A stretch of DNA of 64,000 bases, taken from assembly GCA_016712715.1 (NCBI GenBank), contig JADJQM010000003.1, positions 310,001 through 374,000 on the forward strand. Direction: 5' to 3'. Below the pieces are notes generated by a model. The model saw only the letters and a program-made list of their open reading frames with translations. It did not search any database and was not told the origin of the DNA. The translations under genes were made by a program, and so were the position numbers. Shown here piece after piece: positions 36,386 through 44,552 of this stretch (within the stretch, counting starts at the first letter, position 1; every line of letters starts with the position of its first letter). Source of the stretch: Rhodospirillaceae bacterium. Lineage in GTDB: Bacteria; Pseudomonadota; Alphaproteobacteria; Dongiales; Dongiaceae.

Positions 36386-38163
36386 AGGCCCTCCTCCCAG
36401 CTCCGGCTGAGGCGCATGGCGGACAGGATCATGCCGACCATCGAGAAGGTTTGAGGAAAGTTGCCCCAAAGCGTGCCGTCGATGCCGTCGAGATCTTCCG
36501 ACAGGAGACCCAGATGATTGCGTCTGGCGAGGATCCGACGAAACAGATCCTCCGCCTGTTCGCGCCGACCGACAGCCACCAGCGCGTCGATGAACCACCA
36601 GCTGCATACCAGGAAGGCCGTTTCCGGCCGGCCGAAATCGTCGGGCTCGTCGTAGCGGATGATGAAACCGTTATGCATCAGCCGCTTCTCGATGATGTCC
36701 AATGTGCGCAGGAAGCGCGGATCGTCGTAAGGCAGCAGGCCAATCTCGGGCAGCATCAGCACGGCGGCGTCGCACACTTGCGAATCAAAGGCGCCGGCGA
36801 TCCAGCCGTCGGTGGCAGAAGTCGATCGTTCCAGGATGGTGGTCCGCAAATCGGCAGCGAGCTTCAGCCAGCGGTCGCGATCCGCGATCTCACCCACCGG
36901 CCCGGCGATGAGGCCCAACCGGTGCAACGCCGCCCAGCACATGGCGGCAGAATGGGTGTGCACGCCGACGCGCTCGCGATACTCCCAAAGGCCCGCATCC
37001 GGCGCCAGGGCAGAGGCTGCGGCAAGATCGCCGATCGGCCGCAACTGGCGATAGAGATCGAGATCGCCCACGGTCGGCAGGCGCTCATCATAGAACATCT
37101 GCGCCGCGGTGAGGATGATGGAACCATAGCCGTCATGCTGTCGTTGGATCACCGCAGCGTTGCCGACGCGAACCGGTCCCATGCCAAGAAACCCAGCCAA
37201 GGCATCGGCATTGCGCTCGGTCACATCGCTGCCCGGCACGATCGGATAGAGCGGCACCTCCGGCGAGACGCCGGCATTCAGCACCGCATTGAGGATGAAG
37301 CGCACATGGTTTTCCATGGTGCGCGTGGCACCCAATCTGTTGAGTGCCGTCACCGCGAAGTAGGAATCGCGCAGCCAGCAATAGCGATAGTCCCAGTTGC
37401 GGCCCGAATGCGCGGCCTCCGGCACCGAGGTGGTCAGTGCCGCAACGATGGCGCCGGTATCCTCGAAGGTGCACAGCTTCAAGGTGATGGCGGCGCGAAT
37501 GACCGCTTCCTGGAAATCGAACGGAACCGCAAGATCACGCACCCATTCGCGCCAATAGGCCAGCGTCTGGTCGAGAAACTCGGTCACCAGCGCTTGCGGC
37601 GCCTCAGGCACCGGGTCATCGCCACCGATGATGAGATTGACCGGGCGGTCGAGCATTAATTCGACTTCATCCGCGAGATAGCTCACCGGCATGTCGGTAG
37701 TAACGCGCAAGGTACTGTCGCCGGCAACGAAACGGAGATGGTTGCTGCCAATGCTGACCCTGGGCACCGTTGCGCCATAGTCGAAGGTGGGTCGCATGCG
37801 CACCGTGATCTTGCAACGGCCGCCGATTGGCTCGATGCGCCGGATCAGCATCGGCGGGCAGAAAAAACGACCAAACCGCATGAAGCGCGGTGCAAAATCG
37901 ATCACTCGGCAAGATCCGCCTTGACTGTCCGTAAAGTTGGTTTCCAGCACGGCGGTGTTGCGCTGATAGCATTGCGTCGTGGTGGCGACATCGCGAATGA
38001 CGAGATCGGTAAAGCCGTGTGCTGGCTCAGTCCCGTTCACCAGGGCATTAAACAACGGGTCGCCGTCAAAGCTGGGAAAACAGAACCATTGATGCCGCCC
38101 GGCTTGATCCACCAGACTTGCAACGGTCCCATTGCCGATGACACCCAGATCCAATTGCGCCAT
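36370..38163 (-). CDS. Glycoside hydrolase family 15 protein (glucoamylase/trehalase-like)
   Basis: A 597-residue (alpha/alpha)6-barrel enzyme. The N-terminal beta-domain opens LDLGVIGNGTVASLVD; the barrel has NWDYRYCWLRDSYFAVTAL and the catalytic-region motifs LLSEDLDGIDGTLWGNFPQ. GH15 relatives include bacterial trehalases as well as glucoamylases, so in this operon it may hydrolyse trehalose or maltodextrins. It begins immediately at the otsB stop and ends within otsA. No signal peptide is seen, so it is cytoplasmic. Confidence 0.92.
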   Translation of the reverse strand: MAQLDLGVIGNGTVASLVDQAGRHQWFCFPSFDGDPLFNALVNGTEPAHGFTDLVIRDVATTTQCYQRNTAVLETNFTDSQGGSCRVIDFAPRFMRFGRFFCPPMLIRRIEPIGGRCKITVRMRPTFDYGATVPRVSIGSNHLRFVAGDSTLRVTTDMPVSYLADEVELMLDRPVNLIIGGDDPVPEAPQALVTEFLDQTLAYWREWVRDLAVPFDFQEAVIRAAITLKLCTFEDTGAIVAALTTSVPEAAHSGRNWDYRYCWLRDSYFAVTALNRLGATRTMENHVRFILNAVLNAGVSPEVPLYPIVPGSDVTERNADALAGFLGMGPVRVGNAAVIQRQHDGYGSIILTAAQMFYDERLPTVGDLDLYRQLRPIGDLAAASALAPDAGLWEYRERVGVHTHSAAMCWAALHRLGLIAGPVGEIADRDRWLKLAADLRTTILERSTSATDGWIAGAFDSQVCDAAVLMLPEIGLLPYDDPRFLRTLDIIEKRLMHNGFIIRYDEPDDFGRPETAFLVCSWWFIDALVAVGRREQAEDLFRRILARRNHLGLLSEDLDGIDGTLWGNFPQTFSMVGMILSAMRLSRSWEEGLWRAS

Positions 38164-38934
38164 CTATTTTCCCACTTGATCTGGATTGCGGTCGAAGCTG
38201 GCGGCAAGTTCGGCAAGCCATGCGCGGACGCGCGCAGGCTCCCCCGCGAACACGTCTGGTACGCGGAGGCCGACACCACCCAATCGTGCGGCGGCCGCAA
38301 TGGCATCCTCGTCCGTCACATCATCGCCGATGAACAGCGGTCGACGGCCCCGAAAGGGCTGCTGTGCCATCAACGTCGTCAGCGCATTTCCCTTGTTGAC
38401 CGTCCGATGGCGCAACTCACGCGCCATCACCGCTGGCAGGACTTGGAAATCGTCGCATCCCGCCATCAACTCCTGCAGCATAGCCATGATCGGCAGTGCT
38501 GCCGGCAGATTATGGCGATAATGGATCGCGATGCTGTGGGACTTTTCCTCAACCAGAACGCCTGGCCAGTTCTCGGCGGCAACACGAAGCGCTTCGCGCC
38601 ATTTGGCTGGTACCACCGTCTCGGACTCGGCTTCGATGATGCCGCCATCCGGGCAACGCAGCACCGCGCCATGTTCGCCGGCCGCTACAAGGAGCAGCGG
38701 ATGCAGCAAGCGGTCAATGGTGCGCAGCGGTCGCCCCGAAATGATCGCCAAGGCACCGGACAATCCACGTCTCACTTGTGCCAGGATATCGATCAGGTTG
38801 TTGGGAACGAAAACCGAATCCGGCGACGCAGCCAGATCGAGCAGCGTCCCATCCAGATCCAGGAAAAGCGCCCAATCGCGCGCATCCAGTAGATATGGGC
38901 GCGGCGGGAGGTCTTGGTTCTCCTGCAACGTCAT
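38164..38934 (-). CDS. otsB: Trehalose-6-phosphate phosphatase
   Basis: A HAD-superfamily phosphatase of 256 residues that completes trehalose synthesis. Motif I is FLDLDGTLLDLA, motif II LAIISGRPL, motif III includes RHRTVNKGNAL, and motif IV PLFIGDDVTDEDAI. It is first in the minus-strand operon otsB-GH15-otsA with no gap to the next gene. The 166-base region between it and the divergent PAS_5 gene should hold both promoters. Confidence 0.95.
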   Translation of the reverse strand: MTLQENQDLPPRPYLLDARDWALFLDLDGTLLDLAASPDSVFVPNNLIDILAQVRRGLSGALAIISGRPLRTIDRLLHPLLLVAAGEHGAVLRCPDGGIIEAESETVVPAKWREALRVAAENWPGVLVEEKSHSIAIHYRHNLPAALPIMAMLQELMAGCDDFQVLPAVMARELRHRTVNKGNALTTLMAQQPFRGRRPLFIGDDVTDEDAIAAAARLGGVGLRVPDVFAGEPARVRAWLAELAASFDRNPDQVGK

Positions 38935-39100
38935 GAAAATTCAGCGTTCATCGCCGCACCAATAGATCCATTGTTCAAAAATTGACGTAAATATGTCGAC
39001 AAGCTTCTAACGCTGTACATGGGCCATGGTTCCACTTGGGTTTAGGCTTGCCCTCGGCTAGGCTGCCAGTTGGATCCAAGCTGGAGTTGATCACTAGACC

Positions 39101-39604
39101 ATGTCAGACGCCGTGCCGGGCAAAGAACAGCTCTACATCGCCAGTTCGACGGCAGATGACGCATTGCGCTCTGGCACCTATTGCACCGATATTGTTGCGT
39201 TCCATGATTTCTGGTGCCGGAAGCGCGGAAGGCGCACCATGCCGGCGCGCCGCGACTTTGATCCTGTCGACATGATCCCCTTTTTGCCCGGCATTGCCCT
39301 CATCGATGTCGTCGATGACGATCGTCGGTTCGTTTACCGATTGATGGGTACGCGCGAAGTCGCGATGCGTGGCAATGATCCCACAGGAAAAGGTGTCACC
39401 GATGGCTATTTTGCGACCTCGGCCGAGGCTGCCCTTGCATCCTATGACGACGTCGTGGCGCGGCGTGCACCGCGTTTCGAACAGCGTCGGTTTGTGACAC
39501 CCGACGGACGCATCGGCAACGAACAGACGGTGATCCTGCCGCTGTCCGAAGATGGGCAAGCGATCAACATGATCATCGCCTACACCCATCATTATCTGGT
39601 TTGA
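39101..39604 (+). CDS. PAS_5-type PAS domain protein
   Basis: A 167-residue member of the same family as 21061, 22349 and 58214: RTMPARRDFDPVDMIPFLP, IALIDVVDDDRRFVYRLMG, and the C-terminal VILPLSEDGQAINMII. A longer N-terminal tail of about 45 residues precedes the domain. No output domain is present. It is transcribed divergently from otsB and ends five bases from the gloB stop. Confidence 0.87.
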   Translation: MSDAVPGKEQLYIASSTADDALRSGTYCTDIVAFHDFWCRKRGRRTMPARRDFDPVDMIPFLPGIALIDVVDDDRRFVYRLMGTREVAMRGNDPTGKGVTDGYFATSAEAALASYDDVVARRAPRFEQRRFVTPDGRIGNEQTVILPLSEDGQAINMIIAYTHHYLV

Positions 39605-39608
39605 ACGG

Positions 39609-40385
39609 CTAGAAGCGATCCTTGGCGGCCCGGATCGCCCCGAGGATCTCCGTATCACTGCTGCCTTCGCCGCCAAAACGCCTGCGCAGAGTCGGTTGAT
39701 CGGCGCGTAGGAAGGGATTGCAGGCCTTCTCGACCGCCAGAGTGGACGGCACCGTGAATTGCCCGGCGGCGCGCGCCGCTTTGATCAGTTCAGCCTGTTC
39801 TTTCAGCGCGGCATTCTCCGGTTCGGCGGTCAACGCAAAGCGGCAATTCGACTGCGTATATTCATGGGCGCAATAGATGCGCGTGTCGTCCGGCAGAGCG
39901 CGCAGCTTGAGCAGCGACGACCACATCTGCACCGGCGTGCCTTCGAACAGGCGGCCGCAGCCCAGCGAGAACAGCGTGTCTCCGCAGAACAGGGCATGGT
40001 CGTCCGCAAACCAGTAGGCGATGTGGCCGCGCGTATGCCCGGGTACGAAGAAGACCCGTGCATGATGACCGGCAAAATCGGCACCGCTCGCCTCATCCAC
40101 GGCGATATCGATTCCGGGAATGCGATCCCTGTCATAGGCCGGGCCGATGATCGTGCAGCCTGTTTGCGCCTTGAGGTCGAGATTGCCGCCGACATGATCG
40201 CCGTGATGATGCGTGTTGAGGATATGCGTGAGCTTCCAGCCATGTTCCGCGCAGGCGGCCAGGGCCGGCGCTGCTTCGGCCGGGTCCACCACGGCGGTGG
40301 CGCCACTGACCGGATCATGGATCAGAAAGCCGTAATTGTCCGAGAGCATCGGAAAAACAACGATTTCTAATGGCTGTTGCGGCAT
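39609..40385 (-). CDS. gloB: Hydroxyacylglutathione hydrolase (glyoxalase II)
   Basis: A metallo-beta-lactamase-fold enzyme of 258 residues that hydrolyses S-lactoylglutathione in methylglyoxal detoxification. The metal motif is LNTHHHGDHVGGN; further ligands lie in FVPGHTRGHIAYW, ALFCGDTLFSLGCGRLFEG and YCAHEYTQSN. The C-terminal substrate domain ends FLRADQPTLRRRF. It is transcribed divergently from the methyltransferase gene with a 91-base gap, a pairing common in alphaproteobacteria. Confidence 0.97.
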   Translation of the reverse strand: MPQQPLEIVVFPMLSDNYGFLIHDPVSGATAVVDPAEAAPALAACAEHGWKLTHILNTHHHGDHVGGNLDLKAQTGCTIIGPAYDRDRIPGIDIAVDEASGADFAGHHARVFFVPGHTRGHIAYWFADDHALFCGDTLFSLGCGRLFEGTPVQMWSSLLKLRALPDDTRIYCAHEYTQSNCRFALTAEPENAALKEQAELIKAARAAGQFTVPSTLAVEKACNPFLRADQPTLRRRFGGEGSSDTEILGAIRAAKDRF

Positions 40386-40476
40386 CGCGCTGGCTCCAAA
40401 ATCACTTTGGGGCTGACGATAGCAGCGGATATGCCATAATCAAAGCAGACAGGATCAGACACGGATAGGTTGGCGC

Positions 40477-41229
40477 GTGTTTCAGGATGTGGTCGATCTC
40501 CGCGATTTCTACCAGACGCCGCTTGGCGCGGTGACGCGCCAGCTGCTGCGGGCGCGGATCCGCGAATTGTGGCCGGATGTGCGCGGTCAATCGGTGCTCG
40601 GCCTCGGCTTCGCGACACCCTATCTGCGGCAGTTTCGCGGCGAAGCCGAGCGCGTGCTCGCAATCATGCCGGCCGGTCAAGGGGTCGTGCATTGGCCGTA
40701 CAATGAGCCCAACCTCACCGCCCTTGCCGATGAAACCGAACTTCCGCTGCAGGATTATTCGGTCGACCGCATTCTGATGGTGCATGGGCTGGAGGGATCG
40801 GACCATCCTGGCGACATGCTGCGCGAAGCCTGGCGCGTGCTGGCCGGCGGCGGTCGCCTGCTGCTGGTGGTGCCCAATCGCCGCAGCCTGTGGGCGCAGC
40901 TGGAACGGTCGCCCTTCGGCTTTGGGCAACCCTATTCCGCCGGGCAATTGTCGCGCCTGTTGCGCAACCATTCGTTCACGCCGCTGCGCACGGCCCGCAG
41001 CCTCTTCTTCCTGCCCTTTCGCAACCGCTCGTGGCTGCGGGCAGCCCCCGGCTGGGAAAAGTTTGCGCGACACGCCATGCCGGGCCTGGCCGGCGCCATC
41101 CTCATCGAAGCCACCAAGCAAGTCTATGGCGCGATGCCCGTCAAGAGCCGACGCCGCCGCTTGCCGGCCATGGTACCGGTCACGACAGCCGCGACCCGCA
41201 GCCTGTCGCGCGATTCGACTTCGGAGTGA
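40477..41229 (+). CDS. SAM-dependent methyltransferase (type 11)
   Basis: A 250-residue Rossmann methyltransferase: SVLGLGFATPYLRQF corresponds to motif I (degenerate), YSVDRILMVHGLEGSDHP and GGRLLLVVPNRRSLWAQLE follow, and the C-terminus is basic. The start is GTG at 40477. The substrate is unknown. Its divergent pairing with gloB is conserved in many alphaproteobacteria (family knowledge). Confidence 0.85.
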   Translation: MFQDVVDLRDFYQTPLGAVTRQLLRARIRELWPDVRGQSVLGLGFATPYLRQFRGEAERVLAIMPAGQGVVHWPYNEPNLTALADETELPLQDYSVDRILMVHGLEGSDHPGDMLREAWRVLAGGGRLLLVVPNRRSLWAQLERSPFGFGQPYSAGQLSRLLRNHSFTPLRTARSLFFLPFRNRSWLRAAPGWEKFARHAMPGLAGAILIEATKQVYGAMPVKSRRRRLPAMVPVTTAATRSLSRDSTSE

Positions 41230-41239
41230 CGAGGTTTCC

Positions 41240-42145
41240 TCAGGCGCGCGCCTTTGTTGCCCGCGGCGGCGTAAGCGAGACCAGACCGGTTGCCAGCGTT
41301 TCCAGCAGTGTTTCGCGCAGCCGCTGCGTGGCGGGCGGCGGATTTTCCATGCCGACATGCAGGAACAGATCGATCGTCGAATTCATCGCCGGCAGGCCGC
41401 TCTCGGCACCCAGAACACACAGGCGCGACGGAATCCCTTCCGACGTGCGCGGTGTGACACCAAGCCCGGCTTCAACCGCCGCGTAAAGACCAGCAAGGCT
41501 GGGACTGTTGAAAGCGATGCGCCACGGCATGCCGGCGGCATCAAGCGCTTCGATCGCCCGAGTGCGGAAGGTGCAGGGTTGCTTGAAGGCCAGCAGCGGC
41601 ACCGGCTCGCCAGGCGCCTGCCTGAAATTGCTGGACCCGATCCAGCGCAATGGAATCTCCGCAACCTTAAGCCGGCGCGGGCTCGGATAATCGCCCCAGC
41701 ACAAGGCGAGATCCAGCTCCCCCTTCTCAACCGCCACCGCGAGATTGACACCGCGTTCGACCAGGACATCGACCCTGATCTGCGGGTGGGCACGGGCAAA
41801 GCGCCCCAACAATTGCGGCAGCCAGCTCTCGGCGAAATCCTGGACCAGGCCGAGGCGCACCCAGCCTTCGACCGCGACGCCGCGGGTCGCTGCCAGGGCC
41901 TCGTCATTCAGTTCCAGCAGGCGCTTGGCGTAGGACAGCAGAATCTCGCCGGAGGCTGTCAGGGCGAGGCCACGCCCGTCCTTGCGCAACAAGCTTTCGC
42001 CGACCTGCTCCTCAAGCTTCTTCAATTGCAGGCTGATGGCCGATTGCGACCGCCCCAACCGGTCGGCGGCCTTGGCAAAGCTGCCCAGCTCCGTGCCGGT
42101 GACGAAACTGCGCAACACATCCATGTCGAGGTTAGTTATCTGCAT
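41240..42145 (-). CDS. LysR-family transcriptional regulator
   Basis: A 301-residue regulator with an N-terminal winged helix (DMDVLRSFVTGTELGSFAKA, RSQSAISLQLKKLEEQVG) and a periplasmic-binding-like effector domain (LGLVQDFAESWLPQLL). It is divergent from the small membrane protein gene at 42257, the usual position of a LysR target, with 111 bases between them. Confidence 0.93.
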   Translation of the reverse strand: MQITNLDMDVLRSFVTGTELGSFAKAADRLGRSQSAISLQLKKLEEQVGESLLRKDGRGLALTASGEILLSYAKRLLELNDEALAATRGVAVEGWVRLGLVQDFAESWLPQLLGRFARAHPQIRVDVLVERGVNLAVAVEKGELDLALCWGDYPSPRRLKVAEIPLRWIGSSNFRQAPGEPVPLLAFKQPCTFRTRAIEALDAAGMPWRIAFNSPSLAGLYAAVEAGLGVTPRTSEGIPSRLCVLGAESGLPAMNSTIDLFLHVGMENPPPATQRLRETLLETLATGLVSLTPPRATKARA

Positions 42146-42256
42146 ATCGTTCTATTTTTCGAAACTATCCGTTCAGAACTACCAATTTTTCAAAACAATC
42201 ATGGGCAATTACATCTCTCTCGTCAAGCCGATCAACCCCGCAAGACGGAGACGAAA

Positions 42257-42463
42257 ATGACCGATTCAACCCATCGCCTGTTTGACCAGCCTGAGGTCGA
42301 GCAGCCTGTCCAGACTGTTAGCCTTGGCGCCTCGCTGGTGGCCGTGCTGATCGTGGTCGCCCTGGTCCTCACTGCAGTCAAACTGTTGAGCGAGCCGCAG
42401 GAACCGCGTTCCTCCCTGATCCCGCTCGATCAGCCGGCCGCCTGGTCAGGCTTTACGGCCTGA
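42257..42463 (+). CDS. Small single-pass membrane protein
   Basis: A 68-residue protein: an acidic polar N-terminus (TDSTHRLFDQPEVEQP), one membrane helix (SLGASLVAVLIVVALVLTAV) and a short C-terminal tail. GGAG stands ten bases upstream of the ATG. The family is not recognised. The stop overlaps the convergent lipid kinase gene by 11 bases. Confidence 0.6.
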   Translation: MTDSTHRLFDQPEVEQPVQTVSLGASLVAVLIVVALVLTAVKLLSEPQEPRSSLIPLDQPAAWSGFTA

Positions 42464-43370
42464 AGCCGGCCGGCATCACCAGCTGGATCGGTTGCGGTGC
42501 TATCTCGATGATCGCGGGCAACTGGCCCAGGATGTCGCCATCCCCCTGGATGGGGTCCTGGGCGGGCCCATCGATGGCGACGTGACGTCCTTCAAGAATG
42601 CGATAGCCGCGCGCGGTTGGTAGCGTTCCCAGGGCCAAGGCCAGAGCGTAGCGCAGCATGTGAAAGGGGCCCCTGCGCTCGAACAGACAGACCTGGAACG
42701 AGGGCTGACCCAGCCGGGCGCGTGGCGCCACGATATGCCTGCCGCCATAGAATCTGCCCTTGGCAACGATGACCGAGGCGGCGTCGAGGATCGGCCCCTG
42801 ATCGACCCGCACGCGATAGGCCGGAAAACCAAAACGGAAGAGTTGCTTCACCGCCCCGACGATATAAGCCCCTTTGCCGATGCGGCGCTTCAACGCCACA
42901 TCAAGCCCCGCCACCACATGGGCATCGACACCGACACCCGCCATCAGCGTGAAGGCTCGGCCATTGGCAAGCCCGACATGGATGGCCTGCGTCCGCCGCG
43001 CATCGAGAGCCGCGGCAATGGCGTCGGGATTCACCGTGAGGCCGATCTCCGCCGCCAGGACATTGGCCGTGCCCATGGGAATGAGGCCGATCGGCATGGG
43101 GGTCTGGGGGTTGGCAGAGACCAGGCCATTGATTGCCTCGCCGATCGTCCCGTCGCCGCCGGCGACGGCAAGGAGGTCGGGCCGGGCCACCGCCGGCAGA
43201 CCGGCGATGTCGGCCGCGAAACGCTCGGCATCGCCCCTGGCAGCGGTCGGCTTCAGTTCGACCGCCCAGCCGCGGGCCGTCAGCCGGTCGCAGACATCCT
43301 CCAGCACCAGGCGGCGGTGGCGGCCGGCCATGGGATTGAAGATGATGGTGATGCGGGGGGCTTGGCTCAA
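42453..43370 (-). CDS. Diacylglycerol/lipid kinase family protein
   Basis: A 305-residue DAGK-catalytic protein (YegS/BmrU-like) that phosphorylates a lipid hydroxyl. The signatures are IIFNPMAGRHRRLV at the N-terminus, the nucleotide motif LLAVAGGDGTIGEAINGL, IGLIPMGTANVLAAEIGL, and the C-terminal HVAIDGPAQDPIQGDGD, where the Glu/Asp cluster sits. No membrane segment is present. Confidence 0.92.
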   Translation of the reverse strand: MSQAPRITIIFNPMAGRHRRLVLEDVCDRLTARGWAVELKPTAARGDAERFAADIAGLPAVARPDLLAVAGGDGTIGEAINGLVSANPQTPMPIGLIPMGTANVLAAEIGLTVNPDAIAAALDARRTQAIHVGLANGRAFTLMAGVGVDAHVVAGLDVALKRRIGKGAYIVGAVKQLFRFGFPAYRVRVDQGPILDAASVIVAKGRFYGGRHIVAPRARLGQPSFQVCLFERRGPFHMLRYALALALGTLPTARGYRILEGRHVAIDGPAQDPIQGDGDILGQLPAIIEIAPQPIQLVMPAGFRP

Positions 43371-43578
43371 ATCAGTCTCGGGAGGGCAGGAATCGATCGG
43401 TGGCGGCAGACCCTAAACCGACATCGGTGCTTTCGCCACAGCGCGGCTGAACGGCCGCCAATCTGGCGTCAACAGCTCAACGCAATCGATATATCATGGT
43501 GTGAGAACACCAGGACTATACGGCGCCGCTGTGATCCCCTATAAGCAGCGCCTTGCGGCCGTTTCGGTGGCCGGTTGA

Positions 43579-43607
43579 TTGACTCTGGCCGGGGCTTTCT
43601 TTATATA
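43579..43607 (+). promoter_or_regulatory. Sigma-70-type promoter of rpmH
   Basis: TTGACT (43579-43584), a 17-base spacer, then TATATA (43602-43607), ending 42 bases before the rpmH start. This is the strongest consensus-like promoter seen in the window and would drive the rpmH-rnpA-yidD-yidC block. Confidence 0.75.
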
Positions 43608-43649
43608 GCCGCGCCAAACCACAACTGATTGAATTCTTGGAGATTTAAC

Positions 43650-43784
43650 GTGAAACGTACCTTTCAGCCCAGCAAGCTGGTCCGCGCGCGCCGTCATGGC
43701 TTCCGCTCGCGTATGTCGACTGTGGGCGGCCGCAAGGTCATCTCGTCGCGTCGCGCCAAGGGCCGCAAGCGTCTCAGCGCCTAA
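43650..43784 (+). CDS. rpmH: 50S ribosomal protein L34
   Basis: A 44-residue basic protein: MKRTFQPSKLVRARRHGFRS and then STVGGRKVISSRRAKGRKRL. The start is GTG at 43650 with TTGGAG about eight bases upstream. It is the first gene of the conserved block with rnpA, yidD, yidC and engB. Confidence 0.98.
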   Translation: MKRTFQPSKLVRARRHGFRSRMSTVGGRKVISSRRAKGRKRLSA

Positions 43785-43835
43785 TCTGGCGCTGACCTTG
43801 TTCCCTGTCGCTGCCGTAAAGTCAGTTCCCGCGCG

Positions 43836-44214
43836 ATGACCCGCATCGGCCGCCTGAAACGGCGTGCCGAATTCCTGGCCGCCGCGGCTGCTAACCGCAA
43901 ATGGGTGGCGCCGGGTCTGGTGTTGCAGGCGCGCGCGAACGACGTTGCACCATCCGACGCCATTTCCATCCGCTTAGGGTTCACCGCCAGCCGCAAGGTC
44001 GGCAATGCCGTCGCGCGCAACCGGGCCCGTCGGCGTTTGAAGGCAGCTGCCGCTGAGGTCCTGCGCGAGACGGCGGTGACCGAGGTCACGACCGATCTGG
44101 TCCTGATTGCGCGCCCAGCCACTGTCGTGCGCGATTATGCGGCCCTCAAGGAAGATTTCCGCCGAGGTCTGAAAAAGCCTGGGCGTCGCCCTGCCGATCC
44201 AGGCCACGTCATGA
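43836..44214 (+). CDS. rnpA: Ribonuclease P protein component
   Basis: RnpA binds RNase P RNA and assists tRNA 5' maturation. Signatures are RLKRRAEFLAAAA, IRLGFTASRKVGNAVARNRA and RRRLKAAAAEVL. As given, the frame has no stop and runs on into yidD. Removing one C from the CC at 44178-44179 gives ...RGLKKLGVALPIQATS and a TGA at 44212-44214 overlapping the yidD ATG, the usual gene arrangement. The end here assumes that correction; otherwise the frame is a 223-residue RnpA-YidD fusion. Confidence 0.9.
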
Positions 44215-44507
44215 TTTCCCCCAATACCCGGTCCTGGTGGTTGTTGATTGGCATCCTGCCGATTCGGCTTTACCAACTGACCCTGTCGCCCTTCTTCGGC
44301 TTCAACTGCCGCTATCAGCCAACCTGTTCGGCCTATGGCATCGAAGCAATCGAGCGGCATGGTTTGATAAAGGGTGTTGCATTGACCTTGCGCCGTCTCG
44401 GCCGCTGCCACCCCTGGGGCGGTGCTGGCTACGATCCGGTGCCGGGCACCAACGACCACCACCATTCTGACCAGTGCGGTCACTCGGCCGCCCCGTCCGG
44501 CCATTAA
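44211..44507 (+). CDS. yidD: YidD, membrane protein insertion efficiency factor
   Basis: A small amphipathic protein of 98 residues helping YidC-dependent insertion. It starts MISPNTRSWWLLIGILPIRL and has the family core LSPFFGFNCRYQPTCSAYG, HGLIKGVALTLRRLGRCHPW, then GYDPVP, with conserved Cys residues. The tail is His-rich (NDHHHSDQCGH). It lies between rnpA and yidC, its usual place. Confidence 0.93.
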   Translation: MISPNTRSWWLLIGILPIRLYQLTLSPFFGFNCRYQPTCSAYGIEAIERHGLIKGVALTLRRLGRCHPWGGAGYDPVPGTNDHHHSDQCGHSAAPSGH

Positions 44508-44552
44508 GTCTCGTCCAGCCACTAAACCTCTTTCTGGGATTCGATCGTCATC

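Noticed and set aside
36451..38892. Long plus-strand open frames opposite the GH15 and otsB genes
   Set aside because: These are antisense shadows of high-GC genes; the minus-strand products are clear enzyme families.
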